Shown here one piece after another: positions 1 to 8,348 of a DNA stretch of 64,000 bases. Where the stretch lies: the NCBI RefSeq assembly GCF_029626175.1, contig NZ_JARUBM010000002.1, forward strand, positions 3,365,001 to 3,429,000. Reading direction: 5' to 3'. The translations under genes were made by a program, and so were the position numbers. The notes under the pieces are model-generated. The model had not been told where the DNA came from and did no database searches. It saw only the letters and a list, made by a program, of their open reading frames with translations. The first letter of the stretch is position 1, and each line of letters starts with the position of its first letter. This DNA comes from Micromonospora sp. WMMD1082 (GTDB lineage Bacteria; Actinomycetota; Actinomycetes; Mycobacteriales; Micromonosporaceae).

Positions 1-249
1 GGGGCCCCGCCCGTGGTCGACCCGGACACCGGCGAGGTCATCGGCGTCGACGACCCGGCCGGCGGTGGCGGAGGCGACCAGGCCGCCGCCGTGCCGGTGT
101 CGCTGGCGGGCGAGGGCGGCTGGCGACTGCAGCACACGATGATGCTGCTGGCCGCCCTGCTGCTGCTCGGCCTGGTGGTAGCTCCGCCGCTGCTGGCCAA
201 CGCGTTGCAGAACCGCCACCGCACCGACGACCGGTGGAGCGACCGATGA
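1..249 (+). CDS. C-terminal fragment of a membrane-anchored protein (cut by window start)
   Basis: The frame is open from base 1 to a TGA at 247-249, so only about 82 C-terminal residues are seen. There is a Gly/Asp-rich linker, then one strongly hydrophobic segment (core MMLLAALLLLGLVV) followed by a short basic tail. This is the layout of a surface protein anchored by a single C-terminal membrane helix. Its stop overlaps the ATG of the next gene (ATGA), so the two are probably co-translated and it probably belongs to the surface locus that follows. No family can be assigned from this fragment. Confidence 0.6.
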   Translation, partial: GAPPVVDPDTGEVIGVDDPAGGGGGDQAAAVPVSLAGEGGWRLQHTMMLLAALLLLGLVVAPPLLANALQNRHRTDDRWSDR

Positions 250-2990
250 GCAGGCGCAGGCGCAGCGTGGCGGCCCGCCGCGCCCTCTCGTTCATCCTTC
301 TGGCCCTCCTCGTCGGCGCCCTGGCGACGGTGCAACCGGCTCCCGTCGGCAGCCGCGTCGCCGCCGATCCCGCCCGTGCCGAGGACGCGGCCGGCGGCTC
401 GGCGGTGACCGCGCGGGGCCGGAACCTCGGCCCGGACGACGTCGTTCCCGGCACCGCCCCGGCGGACTTCTCCGCCCTGGAGGTCACCGTCAGCCAGACG
501 AAGGACCTGGTCAACCAGGCGGTCGTGGTGACCTGGGAGGGCGCCACCCCGACGCCCCGGCAGCGTCAGTTGGGCGTCGACTACCTCCAGGTCATGCAGT
601 GTTGGGGAGATCCGGAGGCGGCCGACGACCCACTCGGGCTGAGGTTCCGCGAGACCTGCCAGTTCGGCACGAAGCTCGGCGCGCCGGCCATGCCCAACCA
701 GAACATCGGCGACCTGACCTCGATCAACGCGGGCACCCGCGAGATCCAGGTGGAGGTCGCCGGTTACCCCCCACGCGACCCGGGCGAGACCCTGCCGGAG
801 GGCGCCAGGATGGTGCCCTTCTGGCCGGTGAGCTGCCAGCCGGTGCGTCCCGACTGCGGGCAGCCCCGGACCCCGGACGGCAGCCCGGCCAACCCGCTGC
901 CCACCATCCGAGACCCGAAGACGGGCGGGCAGCGGGAGGCGTATCCGGAGGAGACGCTGGCCCGGCACTTCACCTCGGCCGTCACCAACGAGTACCCCTA
1001 CGCTCTGACCTCTGGTGACGGCACCGGCCGGATCGCCTTCGAGGTGCAGAACGCGACGCGTGCCCCGGATCTCGGCTGCGGTGCCTCCTATCAGGACTCC
1101 GCCGGACGCGAGCAGCCGTCCCGCCCGTGCTGGCTGGTGATCGTGCCGCGGGGGCATGTCCACCCGTACACCGGCGCGGACGTCTCGGTCGTCGGCGGGG
1201 TCCACGGCTCACCCCTGACTCCCGCGTTGTGGCAGCACCGGATCGTGGTGCCGCTCGGGTTCGAGCCGATCGGCGACGTGTGCCCGCTCGACCGGGCGGA
1301 GCGGATCACCGCCGGTACGGAGCTGGTGGCCGAGGCGGCGACGTCCTGGCGGCCGGCCCTGTGTACGGCGGCGGGCGGGCCGTCGGTCAGCTACTCGCCG
1401 GTCGGTGACTTCGACGCCGCGCGCCAGGTGCTCGCCCCGATGGAGACCGCACCCGGCCTGGTCTACAGCGCCGAGCCGGTGCCGACCACCGACGCGGACC
1501 CCGCACTCGTCCATGCCCCGGTGACCCTGAGCGGCGTCGTGATCGCGATCAACATCGACGTCAACCTCGATCCACTCACCCGGCACGATCCGGAGATCGA
1601 GAAACTGCGCGGTCTGGGCCTGGACGACGTGAAACTGACGCCTCGGCTGGTGGCCAAGCTGCTCACCCAGTCGTACCGGCGGGACGTGCCCGGCAACGGT
1701 GGTCCTCCACAGAACCCGGGCAGCCTCCGGGACGACCCGGAGTTCCTCGACCTCAACCCGGTCTTCCGGTCCTGGGACATCCGCCCCGGGTTCACCCTGC
1801 AGGGCCTCATGATGCCCAACGGCAGCTCGGTTGCCGCGCGGACGCTGTGGCGGTGGGTGCTGGCCGACCCGGTCGCCGCCGCCTGGCTCCGGGGCACCAC
1901 CGACAACCCCGCCCCGGACGAGCACGGCATGGTGCTGAATCCGGAGTACGAGGAGGTGATCCGCGGCGGGGAGCCGGACTACTTCCCCAAGGTCGACCCG
2001 ACCTGCATGTCGCAGACCTACGAGGACCGGAGCGGCAACGACGCCGAGGCCCGCCTCTGCACGCTGGACTATCGCCCGTACACGGGCGGGCTCGGCAAGG
2101 GCGCGGAGCAGACCCTGCGGGCGGACAGCACCGGGCGGGCGTACCCGCTGGACCTGGTGAACATCCCGGTGTCGGGGGTGCCGGAGTTCACCAGGGTGCC
2201 CCGCGATCAGCTGGGCGTGCGCTTCGCCATGTCGGTGACCGACTCGGCCTCCGCTGCCCGGTACGGACTGTTCACCGCGCAGCTGTGCCGGGCTACGTAC
2301 CACACCGCCGAGGACCGGTACGCGGCATCGGACTGCCGCGCCGCCAGCACCGAGGGGATGCGGACGGCCGCGGAGAGCCTCGCTCCGAGCGAGGTCCGGG
2401 ACGCGCCGGTGATCGATCCGGCGAGGGCCTGGTCCACGCCGGGCGCGTACCCGCTGTCCGTCCTGACGTACGCGGTGGCCGACACCACCGACCCGGCCGA
2501 CGCGCGGCGCGACTACGCCACCCTGCTGCGCTACATCGCCGGCCCGGGTCAGCAACCCGGCTTCGCGCGGGGGCAACTGCCCGAGGGGTACGTGGCGCTC
2601 TCCGACGCGCTGCGCGCCCGGGCGAGAGCCGCGGCCGACCAGCTCGAACGGGCCCGTCCACCGGCCTCGCCGACGCCCGGCGCGACCACGGCCCCACCGG
2701 TGGCGAACCCGCCGCCGGCGGTGATTCCGCCGCAGCCTGCGGCCACCACCGGTGCCGCACCGCTGCCGGTCGGCGTCCCGAGCCCGGGTGCCGTGCCGTC
2801 CCCGGGAAACACCGCCCCCTCGCCGCCGCCCTCGACCGACCTGGCCGTCCGCGCCTCCCAGGGCAGCCCGCTGGGCACCATCCGCTACTTGCTTGCCGGC
2901 ATCCTCGCCATCGGACTGATCGGCGGCGTGGCCGGACCGATCCTGCGCCGCTACGGCGTCCGCTATCTGCCGACGGAAACCGACGAATGA
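246..2990 (+). CDS. Large secreted PstS-like substrate-binding protein with C-terminal membrane anchor
   Basis: About 914 residues. A basic N-terminus (MSRRRRSVAARR) and hydrophobic core form a signal peptide of about 45 residues. The middle (about residues 420-560) holds a stretch typical of actinobacterial PstS-like periplasmic-binding folds, including LTPRLVAKLLTQSYR and a later W-rich segment. A Pro/Thr/Ala-rich linker (about 800-870) leads to a C-terminal membrane helix and short basic tail. I chose ATG 246, which overlaps the upstream stop, over the in-frame GTG at 234, because it gives a cleaner signal peptide. The family binds phosphate-like ligands outside the cell; the ligand here is not shown. 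It lies in a surface locus with a second PstS-like protein and a PstB-like ATPase. Confidence 0.72.
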   Translation: MSRRRRSVAARRALSFILLALLVGALATVQPAPVGSRVAADPARAEDAAGGSAVTARGRNLGPDDVVPGTAPADFSALEVTVSQTKDLVNQAVVVTWEGATPTPRQRQLGVDYLQVMQCWGDPEAADDPLGLRFRETCQFGTKLGAPAMPNQNIGDLTSINAGTREIQVEVAGYPPRDPGETLPEGARMVPFWPVSCQPVRPDCGQPRTPDGSPANPLPTIRDPKTGGQREAYPEETLARHFTSAVTNEYPYALTSGDGTGRIAFEVQNATRAPDLGCGASYQDSAGREQPSRPCWLVIVPRGHVHPYTGADVSVVGGVHGSPLTPALWQHRIVVPLGFEPIGDVCPLDRAERITAGTELVAEAATSWRPALCTAAGGPSVSYSPVGDFDAARQVLAPMETAPGLVYSAEPVPTTDADPALVHAPVTLSGVVIAINIDVNLDPLTRHDPEIEKLRGLGLDDVKLTPRLVAKLLTQSYRRDVPGNGGPPQNPGSLRDDPEFLDLNPVFRSWDIRPGFTLQGLMMPNGSSVAARTLWRWVLADPVAAAWLRGTTDNPAPDEHGMVLNPEYEEVIRGGEPDYFPKVDPTCMSQTYEDRSGNDAEARLCTLDYRPYTGGLGKGAEQTLRADSTGRAYPLDLVNIPVSGVPEFTRVPRDQLGVRFAMSVTDSASAARYGLFTAQLCRATYHTAEDRYAASDCRAASTEGMRTAAESLAPSEVRDAPVIDPARAWSTPGAYPLSVLTYAVADTTDPADARRDYATLLRYIAGPGQQPGFARGQLPEGYVALSDALRARARAAADQLERARPPASPTPGATTAPPVANPPPAVIPPQPAATTGAAPLPVGVPSPGAVPSPGNTAPSPPPSTDLAVRASQGSPLGTIRYLLAGILAIGLIGGVAGPILRRYGVRYLPTETDE

Positions 2991-3177
2991 CCACGGGGCG
3001 GCGCGCGCGGCGAATTCGCCCATCGCCGTTCATTCGGCCTACGTGTTGGCGAGAGACAGCGGCGTACAACGTTCGTCTGCCGCCGGTTTCAGCGGCCTTC
3101 AGCCGCGGCGACCATGAATACGGCCCGTCCGCTTTCGGGCGAGCACGAATGTCATGCCCCGCAGAAAGGGAGCACGC

Positions 3178-4347
3178 ATGAAGGTCAAATCCCTCGGTAA
3201 GGTGGGCGCGGCGGTTTTCGCCGCCGTCGTCGCCGCCGGAATGGTGGCCACTCCGGCCGCTGCGGACCCGATTCCGAACACCGACTACCGGGTGCTGGCC
3301 GGCACCGGGTCGGACACCACCCAGGACGTGATGAACGGGCTGGGCAACGTCATCACCTCGGGCGGAAACAGGGTCGTCGCCTCCTGGGACGCCCGTGGCA
3401 CCGCCAACATCAAGACCAAGTCGAGCAACTGTGAGTTCCCCCGCCCCAACGGATCGGGCAACGGCCGGCGGTCGCTGCTCGCGTCGGAGGGCGAGGACAT
3501 CGGCCAGGGCGGCCCCGGCTTCTGGTCGAACGTGAACGTGGTCGGCTGTGTCGACTTCGCCCGCTCGTCCAGCTACGGCGGTGGCACCACGCCGTCGGCG
3601 ACCGGTGCCTACACCTACATCCCCTTCGGGGTGGACGCGGTGGCTCTGGCGCGTAACACGCTCGGAGACCTGCCGTCGAACGTGTCGTTCGCCCAGGCCC
3701 AGCGGGTCTACCGCTGCCTTGACCAGAGCATCGGTGGCGTCGGGGTCGAGCCGGTGATGCTCCAGGCCGGCTCGGGCACGTGGGAGTTCTGGTCGCAGCG
3801 GGTCGGCATCACCGAGCAGGAGATCAGCCTCGGTGACTACCCCTGTCTGGCCGCGGACACCGACGGCAACCCGGCCACCCCGGCCACCCCGCTGATCCCG
3901 CGGGTGCAGGAGCACGACGGCACCGTGCTCAACGGCTTCCCGAACCGGGTGGCGCCGTTCTCCGCCGCGCAGTACATCGCCCAGACCAACGCCGCGAGGA
4001 TCCTGAGCCTGACCGGGGTCACGGTCGCCGACCGGCGGGGCGAGGCGGCCCTGACCGGCATGCGGCCCACCGGCGGCACGGTCCAGCAGCCGATCACGGG
4101 CGGCGTCCTGAACATCAACTTCCCGCTGCGCCGCGACGTCTACAACGTCGTGCCGACCGCCAAGCTCACCACGCCGGTGATCGCCAGCACGTTCACCGGT
4201 GCCAACGCGGCGGTCTGCACCGCGACTGTCGACGACGCCGGCGTCCAGCGCAATGTCGCCCAACTCTTCGGCTTCGGCATCCGTACGACCTTCGCCTCTC
4301 CGCTCGAGGCGAACTGTGGCTACACCAACCTGCGGTTCGGTAGCTGA
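3178..4347 (+). CDS. Secreted PstS-like periplasmic-binding-fold protein
   Basis: 389 residues. The start at ATG 3178 is supported by an AGAAAGGGAG ribosome-binding site just upstream; an earlier in-frame ATG at 3154 lies before that site. A signal peptide of about 36 residues ends at AAAD. The mature start has LAGTGSDTTQDVM, followed by a SWDARGT segment, a CVDFARSS segment and YIPFGVDAVALA. This is the pattern of PstS-like binding proteins, where SDT/SS loops near the cleft contact the anion in characterised members. No lipobox is present and no C-terminal anchor is seen, so it is probably released or held by partners. The product differs from the larger PstS-like protein upstream, so the locus has two distinct receptors. 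Ligand unknown. Confidence 0.72.
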   Translation: MKVKSLGKVGAAVFAAVVAAGMVATPAAADPIPNTDYRVLAGTGSDTTQDVMNGLGNVITSGGNRVVASWDARGTANIKTKSSNCEFPRPNGSGNGRRSLLASEGEDIGQGGPGFWSNVNVVGCVDFARSSSYGGGTTPSATGAYTYIPFGVDAVALARNTLGDLPSNVSFAQAQRVYRCLDQSIGGVGVEPVMLQAGSGTWEFWSQRVGITEQEISLGDYPCLAADTDGNPATPATPLIPRVQEHDGTVLNGFPNRVAPFSAAQYIAQTNAARILSLTGVTVADRRGEAALTGMRPTGGTVQQPITGGVLNINFPLRRDVYNVVPTAKLTTPVIASTFTGANAAVCTATVDDAGVQRNVAQLFGFGIRTTFASPLEANCGYTNLRFGS

Positions 4348-4457
4348 TCGGTGCGAGACGGGTCCGGGCGGCCAGCAGCCGCCCGGACCGCCGCATCAGC
4401 GCCCGACCCGTCCACCCGAACCGGCACGACGACCATCCGACAGCGGAGGTACCACAT

Positions 4458-6170
4458 ATGAGCAGGCGTGGGATTGCCCGGCTGAGCGCGCTGGGAGCCA
4501 CCCTCGCGCTCTCCCTCGCGTCGCTGACCACCGGCGTGTTGGTCACGTTCGCCGGCCCGGCGCAGGCGGCGTCGTTGGGCGAGGTGGAGATCAGTCAGTC
4601 CAGTGGTCTGGTGACGGATACTCCGATCTTTGCCAGTGGGTCTAGCGCGCCGTGTCCGCAGGGGTACGGGGAGAACGCCAACCTGCGGGTGGGTCGTCCG
4701 GGTGGTCCGTACTCGAATCTGGCTCCTGTTCTTGGTGGTGGTGGTTTTGACGATCCGGGTGAGTTGCCGGATGGGAAGATCACGGTGAACCCGAACCGGT
4801 CGTTCCAGACGGCTCTTGGTGCTGCTCCCGGTAACGGTGAGTGGTGGGTGGTCATGGAGTGCTACAGCCTGACCGAGGGCCGGCACACCGACGAGTTCCG
4901 GACGGCGATCTTCGTCTGCGCCAACACCTGGCGGGTGGGTACGAGCTGCTCGACCGCGACGACGACCACCACCACGCTCGCTGTGTCGGCCGAACGGGTG
5001 GAGCGTGGCGCGGAGGTGACGCTGACGGCCCAGGTGGAGCCCGCGGCCCCCGGAGTGGCGATCTTCCGGAGGGTGACCCCGACCGACGGCGGCAACGCCG
5101 GGACGTTCGACATCGCGACGGTGCCGGTGGAGAGCGGCATGGCGGTCCTCACCACGTCAGACCTGCCGGTCAACCTGCACGAGATCTTCGTCGTGTTCCA
5201 GCCGGCGGACGAGGACGCCTACCAGGTGTCGTCCTCGGCGCGCCAGCAACTGCTCGTGGTGGAGCCCGGCACGACGACGGTCACGTTGACCTTTGACAAG
5301 ACCAGTCCCCAGCCGGTCGGGACGCCGCTCACGCTGACCGCGACGATCGAGCCGCCGGAGCCGGGAACGGTCTACTTCGACCGGTACGACATCGGGTCGA
5401 CGGCCAGGACCGAACTGGGTTCCGCGCCGACGTCGGCGGGCACGGCGTCGATCACCGTGACGGACCTGCCCCCGGGCCGGTACGATTTCCAGGCGCGCTT
5501 CGTGCCCGTCGACCCGGAGGGCCAGGGCAGCGTGTCGTTCCGGCAGGTCTTCCAGATCGGGCAGACCGCGACCCAGACCGCCCTGAGCGTCTCCCCGGCG
5601 GGTTCGCTGGCACCGGGTGCGGAACTCACGCTGACCGCGACGATCACGCCCGTCGGCGCGGCCGGCACCGTCCGGTTCCTGAACGGCACGGCCCCCCTGG
5701 GCGACCCGGCCACGGTCATCGACAACAGCGCCACCCACCGGACCACGGCGTTGGGCGTGGGTCGGCACACCCTGACCGCGGTCTTCACTCCGACCGACGC
5801 CGCCCTCTTCGCTCCGTCCACGTCCAATGAGGTGACGGTCCAGGTGGGGGCGGCCTCGCCGAGCCCGGACCCGACCGACCCGACCGATGACCCGACCGAT
5901 CCGACCGACGACCCGACCGATGACCCGAGCGACGATCCGACCGACCCGGGCACCGGCGGCGGTGGTGGCGGCCTGGCGAAGACCGGTGCGCCGCTGATCG
6001 CCATCGGCCTGACCGGCATCGCCCTGGTCGGCGTCGGTGGCACCGCGATGGTCGTCGGGCGTCGTCGCGACGGTGAGTCGGATCCGGTGCGGTGGCTCGA
6101 CGACGACCCGTCCGACGACGACACATCTGGCGGCGGGCCCGGCGGTGCCGAAACCGGCGGGCAGAGCTGA
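4458..6170 (+). CDS. Ig-repeat surface protein with LAKTG sorting signal
   Basis: 570 residues; ATG 4458 follows a GGAGG site. The signal peptide ends at AQA-A (about residue 37). A Cys-containing N-terminal domain (about 38-150) is shared almost exactly with the protein encoded at 8349. Three bacterial Ig-like domains follow (starts near 170, 272 and 370, each with VTLTA or LTLTA strands), then an acidic DPTD-repeat stalk. The C-terminus has LAKTG, a hydrophobic helix, RRR and an unusual acidic tail of about 35 residues that presumably lies inside the cell. LAXTG motifs are the known substrates of actinobacterial class E sortases. The next gene encodes a sortase-fold protein that lacks catalytic residues, so a different sortase would be needed for covalent anchoring. 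Confidence 0.8.
   Translation: MSRRGIARLSALGATLALSLASLTTGVLVTFAGPAQAASLGEVEISQSSGLVTDTPIFASGSSAPCPQGYGENANLRVGRPGGPYSNLAPVLGGGGFDDPGELPDGKITVNPNRSFQTALGAAPGNGEWWVVMECYSLTEGRHTDEFRTAIFVCANTWRVGTSCSTATTTTTTLAVSAERVERGAEVTLTAQVEPAAPGVAIFRRVTPTDGGNAGTFDIATVPVESGMAVLTTSDLPVNLHEIFVVFQPADEDAYQVSSSARQQLLVVEPGTTTVTLTFDKTSPQPVGTPLTLTATIEPPEPGTVYFDRYDIGSTARTELGSAPTSAGTASITVTDLPPGRYDFQARFVPVDPEGQGSVSFRQVFQIGQTATQTALSVSPAGSLAPGAELTLTATITPVGAAGTVRFLNGTAPLGDPATVIDNSATHRTTALGVGRHTLTAVFTPTDAALFAPSTSNEVTVQVGAASPSPDPTDPTDDPTDPTDDPTDDPSDDPTDPGTGGGGGGLAKTGAPLIAIGLTGIALVGVGGTAMVVGRRRDGESDPVRWLDDDPSDDDTSGGGPGGAETGGQS
4557..4903 (+). repeat. Copy 1 of a 347-bp near-perfect duplication (coding)
   Basis: Compared base by base with 8433-8779, this block differs only at 4575 (T here, C in copy 2), so 4576-4903 is a perfect 328-bp match. 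It encodes the end of the signal peptide and the whole N-terminal domain of both surface proteins. Flanking DNA, including the two signal peptides and the Ig domains, does not match. Codons inside end in T or G far more often than in the neighbouring sequence, for example cctgttcttggtggtg. Confidence 0.97.
5868..5948 (+). repeat. DPTD/DDP-type tandem coding repeat (acidic stalk)
   Basis: Imperfect 9-12-base units built from gacccgaccga encode a run of DPTD and DDPTD blocks just before the Gly-rich spacer and LAKTG signal. Such low-complexity Pro/Asp stretches commonly act as wall-spanning stalks in anchored proteins. The units are multiples of three, so expansion or contraction would change stalk length without shifting frame. 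Confidence 0.8.
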
Positions 6171-6250
6171 CCTGCACCCGCCGCGCGGGCCGCCCGGCGA
6201 CCACCGCCGGGCGGCCCGCGACAGCAGACCCGGTCGCGAGGAGAGAAGGC

Positions 6251-7231
6251 ATGTCGACGGCCACGACGAGCCCGGTGGCGCCGCCGCCTCCGGCAGACCC
6301 GCCAGGGGTGGCCACACCGCCACCCGGATCGCCGCCGGCACTGCGCCGGTCGGTGAACCTCGCGCTGCACGTGCCCGGCACCGCCCTGAGCATCCTCGCC
6401 GTGCTGGCACTGGGCATGGTGCTGCAACTGACCGTCATCAGCCAGTTGCAGTATCAGCGCAACCAGCAGACGGCGTACGCCGACTTCCGTGGTGAGCTGG
6501 CCCAGGGCACCGCACCGGTGGGCCAGTACCGGATCGACTACACCGAGGATCCCGACGGGCGGGAGACGCTGGTCGCGCCCGGCTCGCCGGTCGCGGTGCT
6601 GCACGTCCCCCGGATCGGTCTGGAGGCGGTGGTCTTCGAGGGCACCAGCGGTGACGTGCTGCGGTCCGGGCCCGGCCATCGCCGCGACACCGTCCTGCCC
6701 GGGCAGCGCGGCACCAGCGTGATCATGGGCCGGCAGGCGGCGTACGGCGGGCCCTTCCGCGACCTCGAACTGCTCCTGCCCGGCGACGTCATCCAGGTCA
6801 CCACCGGGCAGAGCGAGAGCAGGCACGAGTACGTGGTGACCGGGCTGCGCCGCCCGGGCGATCCACTACCCGCCGTGCCCCCGCCGGACCGGGGCCGCCT
6901 CACCATGGTCACCGCCCTCGGCACGGAGTTCATGCCGACGGATCTCATGTGGGTGGACGCCGACCTCACGACCGACGTCCAACCCACGCCGGCACGCCGG
7001 TTCACCGCGGCCGCGCTGCCATCCGCCGAGAAGGCGCTGGCAACCGATCCGGACGCGTGGACGCCGCTGATGCTCTGGGGGCAGGCCCTCCTGCTCGTCG
7101 TGCTGGCCGTCACCTACCTGCGGACGCGCTGGGGCGGCTGGCAGGCGTGGATCGTCGGCGTACCGGTGCTCGCCGCGACGGGCTTCGCCGCCTGTGACCA
7201 GGCCATCCGACTGTTGCCCAACCTGCTCTAG
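6251..7231 (+). CDS. Sortase-fold membrane protein lacking the catalytic His and Cys (pseudosortase)
   Basis: 326 residues; ATG 6251 follows GAGGAGAGAAGG. A Pro-rich cytoplasmic N-terminus precedes a membrane helix (about 40-62), then an extracellular sortase core. HVPRIGLEAVVFEG and the GPGH-TVLPGQ-GTSVIMG segment match the usual sortase sequence leading to the catalytic AGHR motif, but that position reads MGRQ (Arg161). The usual TLxTC motif reads TMVTA, with Ala222 in place of Cys, and no suitable Arg follows. Two C-terminal helices (about 273-290 and 298-318) follow. The fold is recognisable, but transpeptidation by the known mechanism should be impossible. It lies between the LAKTG protein and the PstB-like ATPase; a binding or scaffold role is inference. 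Confidence 0.78.
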   Translation: MSTATTSPVAPPPPADPPGVATPPPGSPPALRRSVNLALHVPGTALSILAVLALGMVLQLTVISQLQYQRNQQTAYADFRGELAQGTAPVGQYRIDYTEDPDGRETLVAPGSPVAVLHVPRIGLEAVVFEGTSGDVLRSGPGHRRDTVLPGQRGTSVIMGRQAAYGGPFRDLELLLPGDVIQVTTGQSESRHEYVVTGLRRPGDPLPAVPPPDRGRLTMVTALGTEFMPTDLMWVDADLTTDVQPTPARRFTAAALPSAEKALATDPDAWTPLMLWGQALLLVVLAVTYLRTRWGGWQAWIVGVPVLAATGFAACDQAIRLLPNLL

Positions 7232-7243
7232 CCGGAGGACCCT

Positions 7244-8179
7244 GTGAACCACCGCATCGACAACCCCGCCCCGGCGGCCGGCTTCGTGCCCGGCCAGGCG
7301 CCGGCGGCCGACGGCCCGGCGACGCTGGTCGACCTCCCGATTGGCGGGTCGGTGCCGGCCGACCCCGCGCCGGACGACCGTCGATACGGGCGATCCGCCC
7401 GGTCGCTCGCCGCCCTGCAGGCTCGGGCCATCTCGGCCTGGTTCGGCGACCACAAGGTGCTCGACCGCGTCTCCCTCACCATGCCGGCCGGCCAGGTCAC
7501 CGCCCTCATCGGCCCGTCCGGCTGCGGAAAGTCCACCTTCCTGCGGACGCTCAACCGGATGCACGAACTCGTGCCCGGCGCGTCGCTCGCCGGTGAGGTC
7601 CTGCTCGACGGGCGCGACCTCTACGACTCGGAGCGCCGGCTCACCGACGCCCGTCGCCAGGTCGGGATGGTGTTCCAGAAGCCGAATCCGTTCCCCGCCA
7701 TGTCCATCTACGACAACGTGTTGGCCGGCCTGAGGCTGACCGGCACCCGGCTGTCCCGGAGCGCGCGCGATGCACTGGTCGAGGAGACGCTGACAAAGGC
7801 CGGCCTCTGGAAGGAGGTACGGGACCGGCTCCGCCAGCCCGGTGGTGCCCTCTCCGGTGGCCAGCAGCAACGGCTGTGCATCGCCCGGTCGCTCGCCGTA
7901 CGCCCCCGGGTGCTGCTCATGGATGAGCCGTGCTCGGCGCTCGACCCGACCTCGACCCGACGGATCGAGGAGACCATCGCGGAGTTACGGGCCGAGGTGA
8001 CGATCGTGATCGTCACCCACAATATGCAGCAGGCCGCCCGCGTCTCCGATCAGTGCGCGTTCTTTCTCGCCTCGCACGGGACACCCGGCGTCATTGTCGA
8101 ATACGGGCCGACCGCGGCGATGTTCGGCGATCCGCAGGATCAGCGCACACACGATTACGTCAATGGCCGCTTCGGCTGA
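7244..8179 (+). CDS. PstB-type phosphate ABC transporter ATP-binding protein
   Basis: 311 residues; GTG 7244 follows GGAGG. Walker A is GPSGCGKST (90-98), the signature is LSGGQQQR (203-210) and Walker B is VLLMDEP (223-229), followed by CSALDPTSTRRIEETI, a PstB-family feature. An N-terminal extension of about 55 residues precedes the ATPase domain. In canonical Pst systems this subunit powers phosphate uptake with PstA and PstC, but no permease gene is present between 1 and 11162. It either works with permeases encoded elsewhere or energises another surface process. The name pstB fits the domain, but I leave the symbol blank because the context is atypical. Confidence 0.85.
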   Translation: MNHRIDNPAPAAGFVPGQAPAADGPATLVDLPIGGSVPADPAPDDRRYGRSARSLAALQARAISAWFGDHKVLDRVSLTMPAGQVTALIGPSGCGKSTFLRTLNRMHELVPGASLAGEVLLDGRDLYDSERRLTDARRQVGMVFQKPNPFPAMSIYDNVLAGLRLTGTRLSRSARDALVEETLTKAGLWKEVRDRLRQPGGALSGGQQQRLCIARSLAVRPRVLLMDEPCSALDPTSTRRIEETIAELRAEVTIVIVTHNMQQAARVSDQCAFFLASHGTPGVIVEYGPTAAMFGDPQDQRTHDYVNGRFG

Positions 8180-8348
8180 TCCGGCTGCCGCGATATCCGT
8201 TCGGCGGAGGGGCGGGCACCCAGAATTCGTCTCGCGCACGTTCGGCGGAGACATTGGCCTGCCGGCGGTTTCATGGCCAGGGCCGAGCCTGATCGCGGCC
8301 GGTCCACCGGGACGGGCCGGGCTTCACCCTCACGAGAGGAAGTGATTC

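Noticed and set aside
234..245. GTG start for the large PstS-like protein
   Set aside because: ATG 246 overlaps the upstream stop in the usual way and begins a better signal peptide.
1209..3023. 604-codon open frame on the minus strand
   Set aside because: It lies wholly opposite the PstS-like gene, is Arg/Gly/His-rich and has no recognisable domain; such frames arise from high GC at third positions.
4595..4855. Identical 86-codon minus-strand frames here and at 8471-8731
   Set aside because: Their identity simply follows from the 328-bp DNA duplication; neither has a ribosome-binding site or family.
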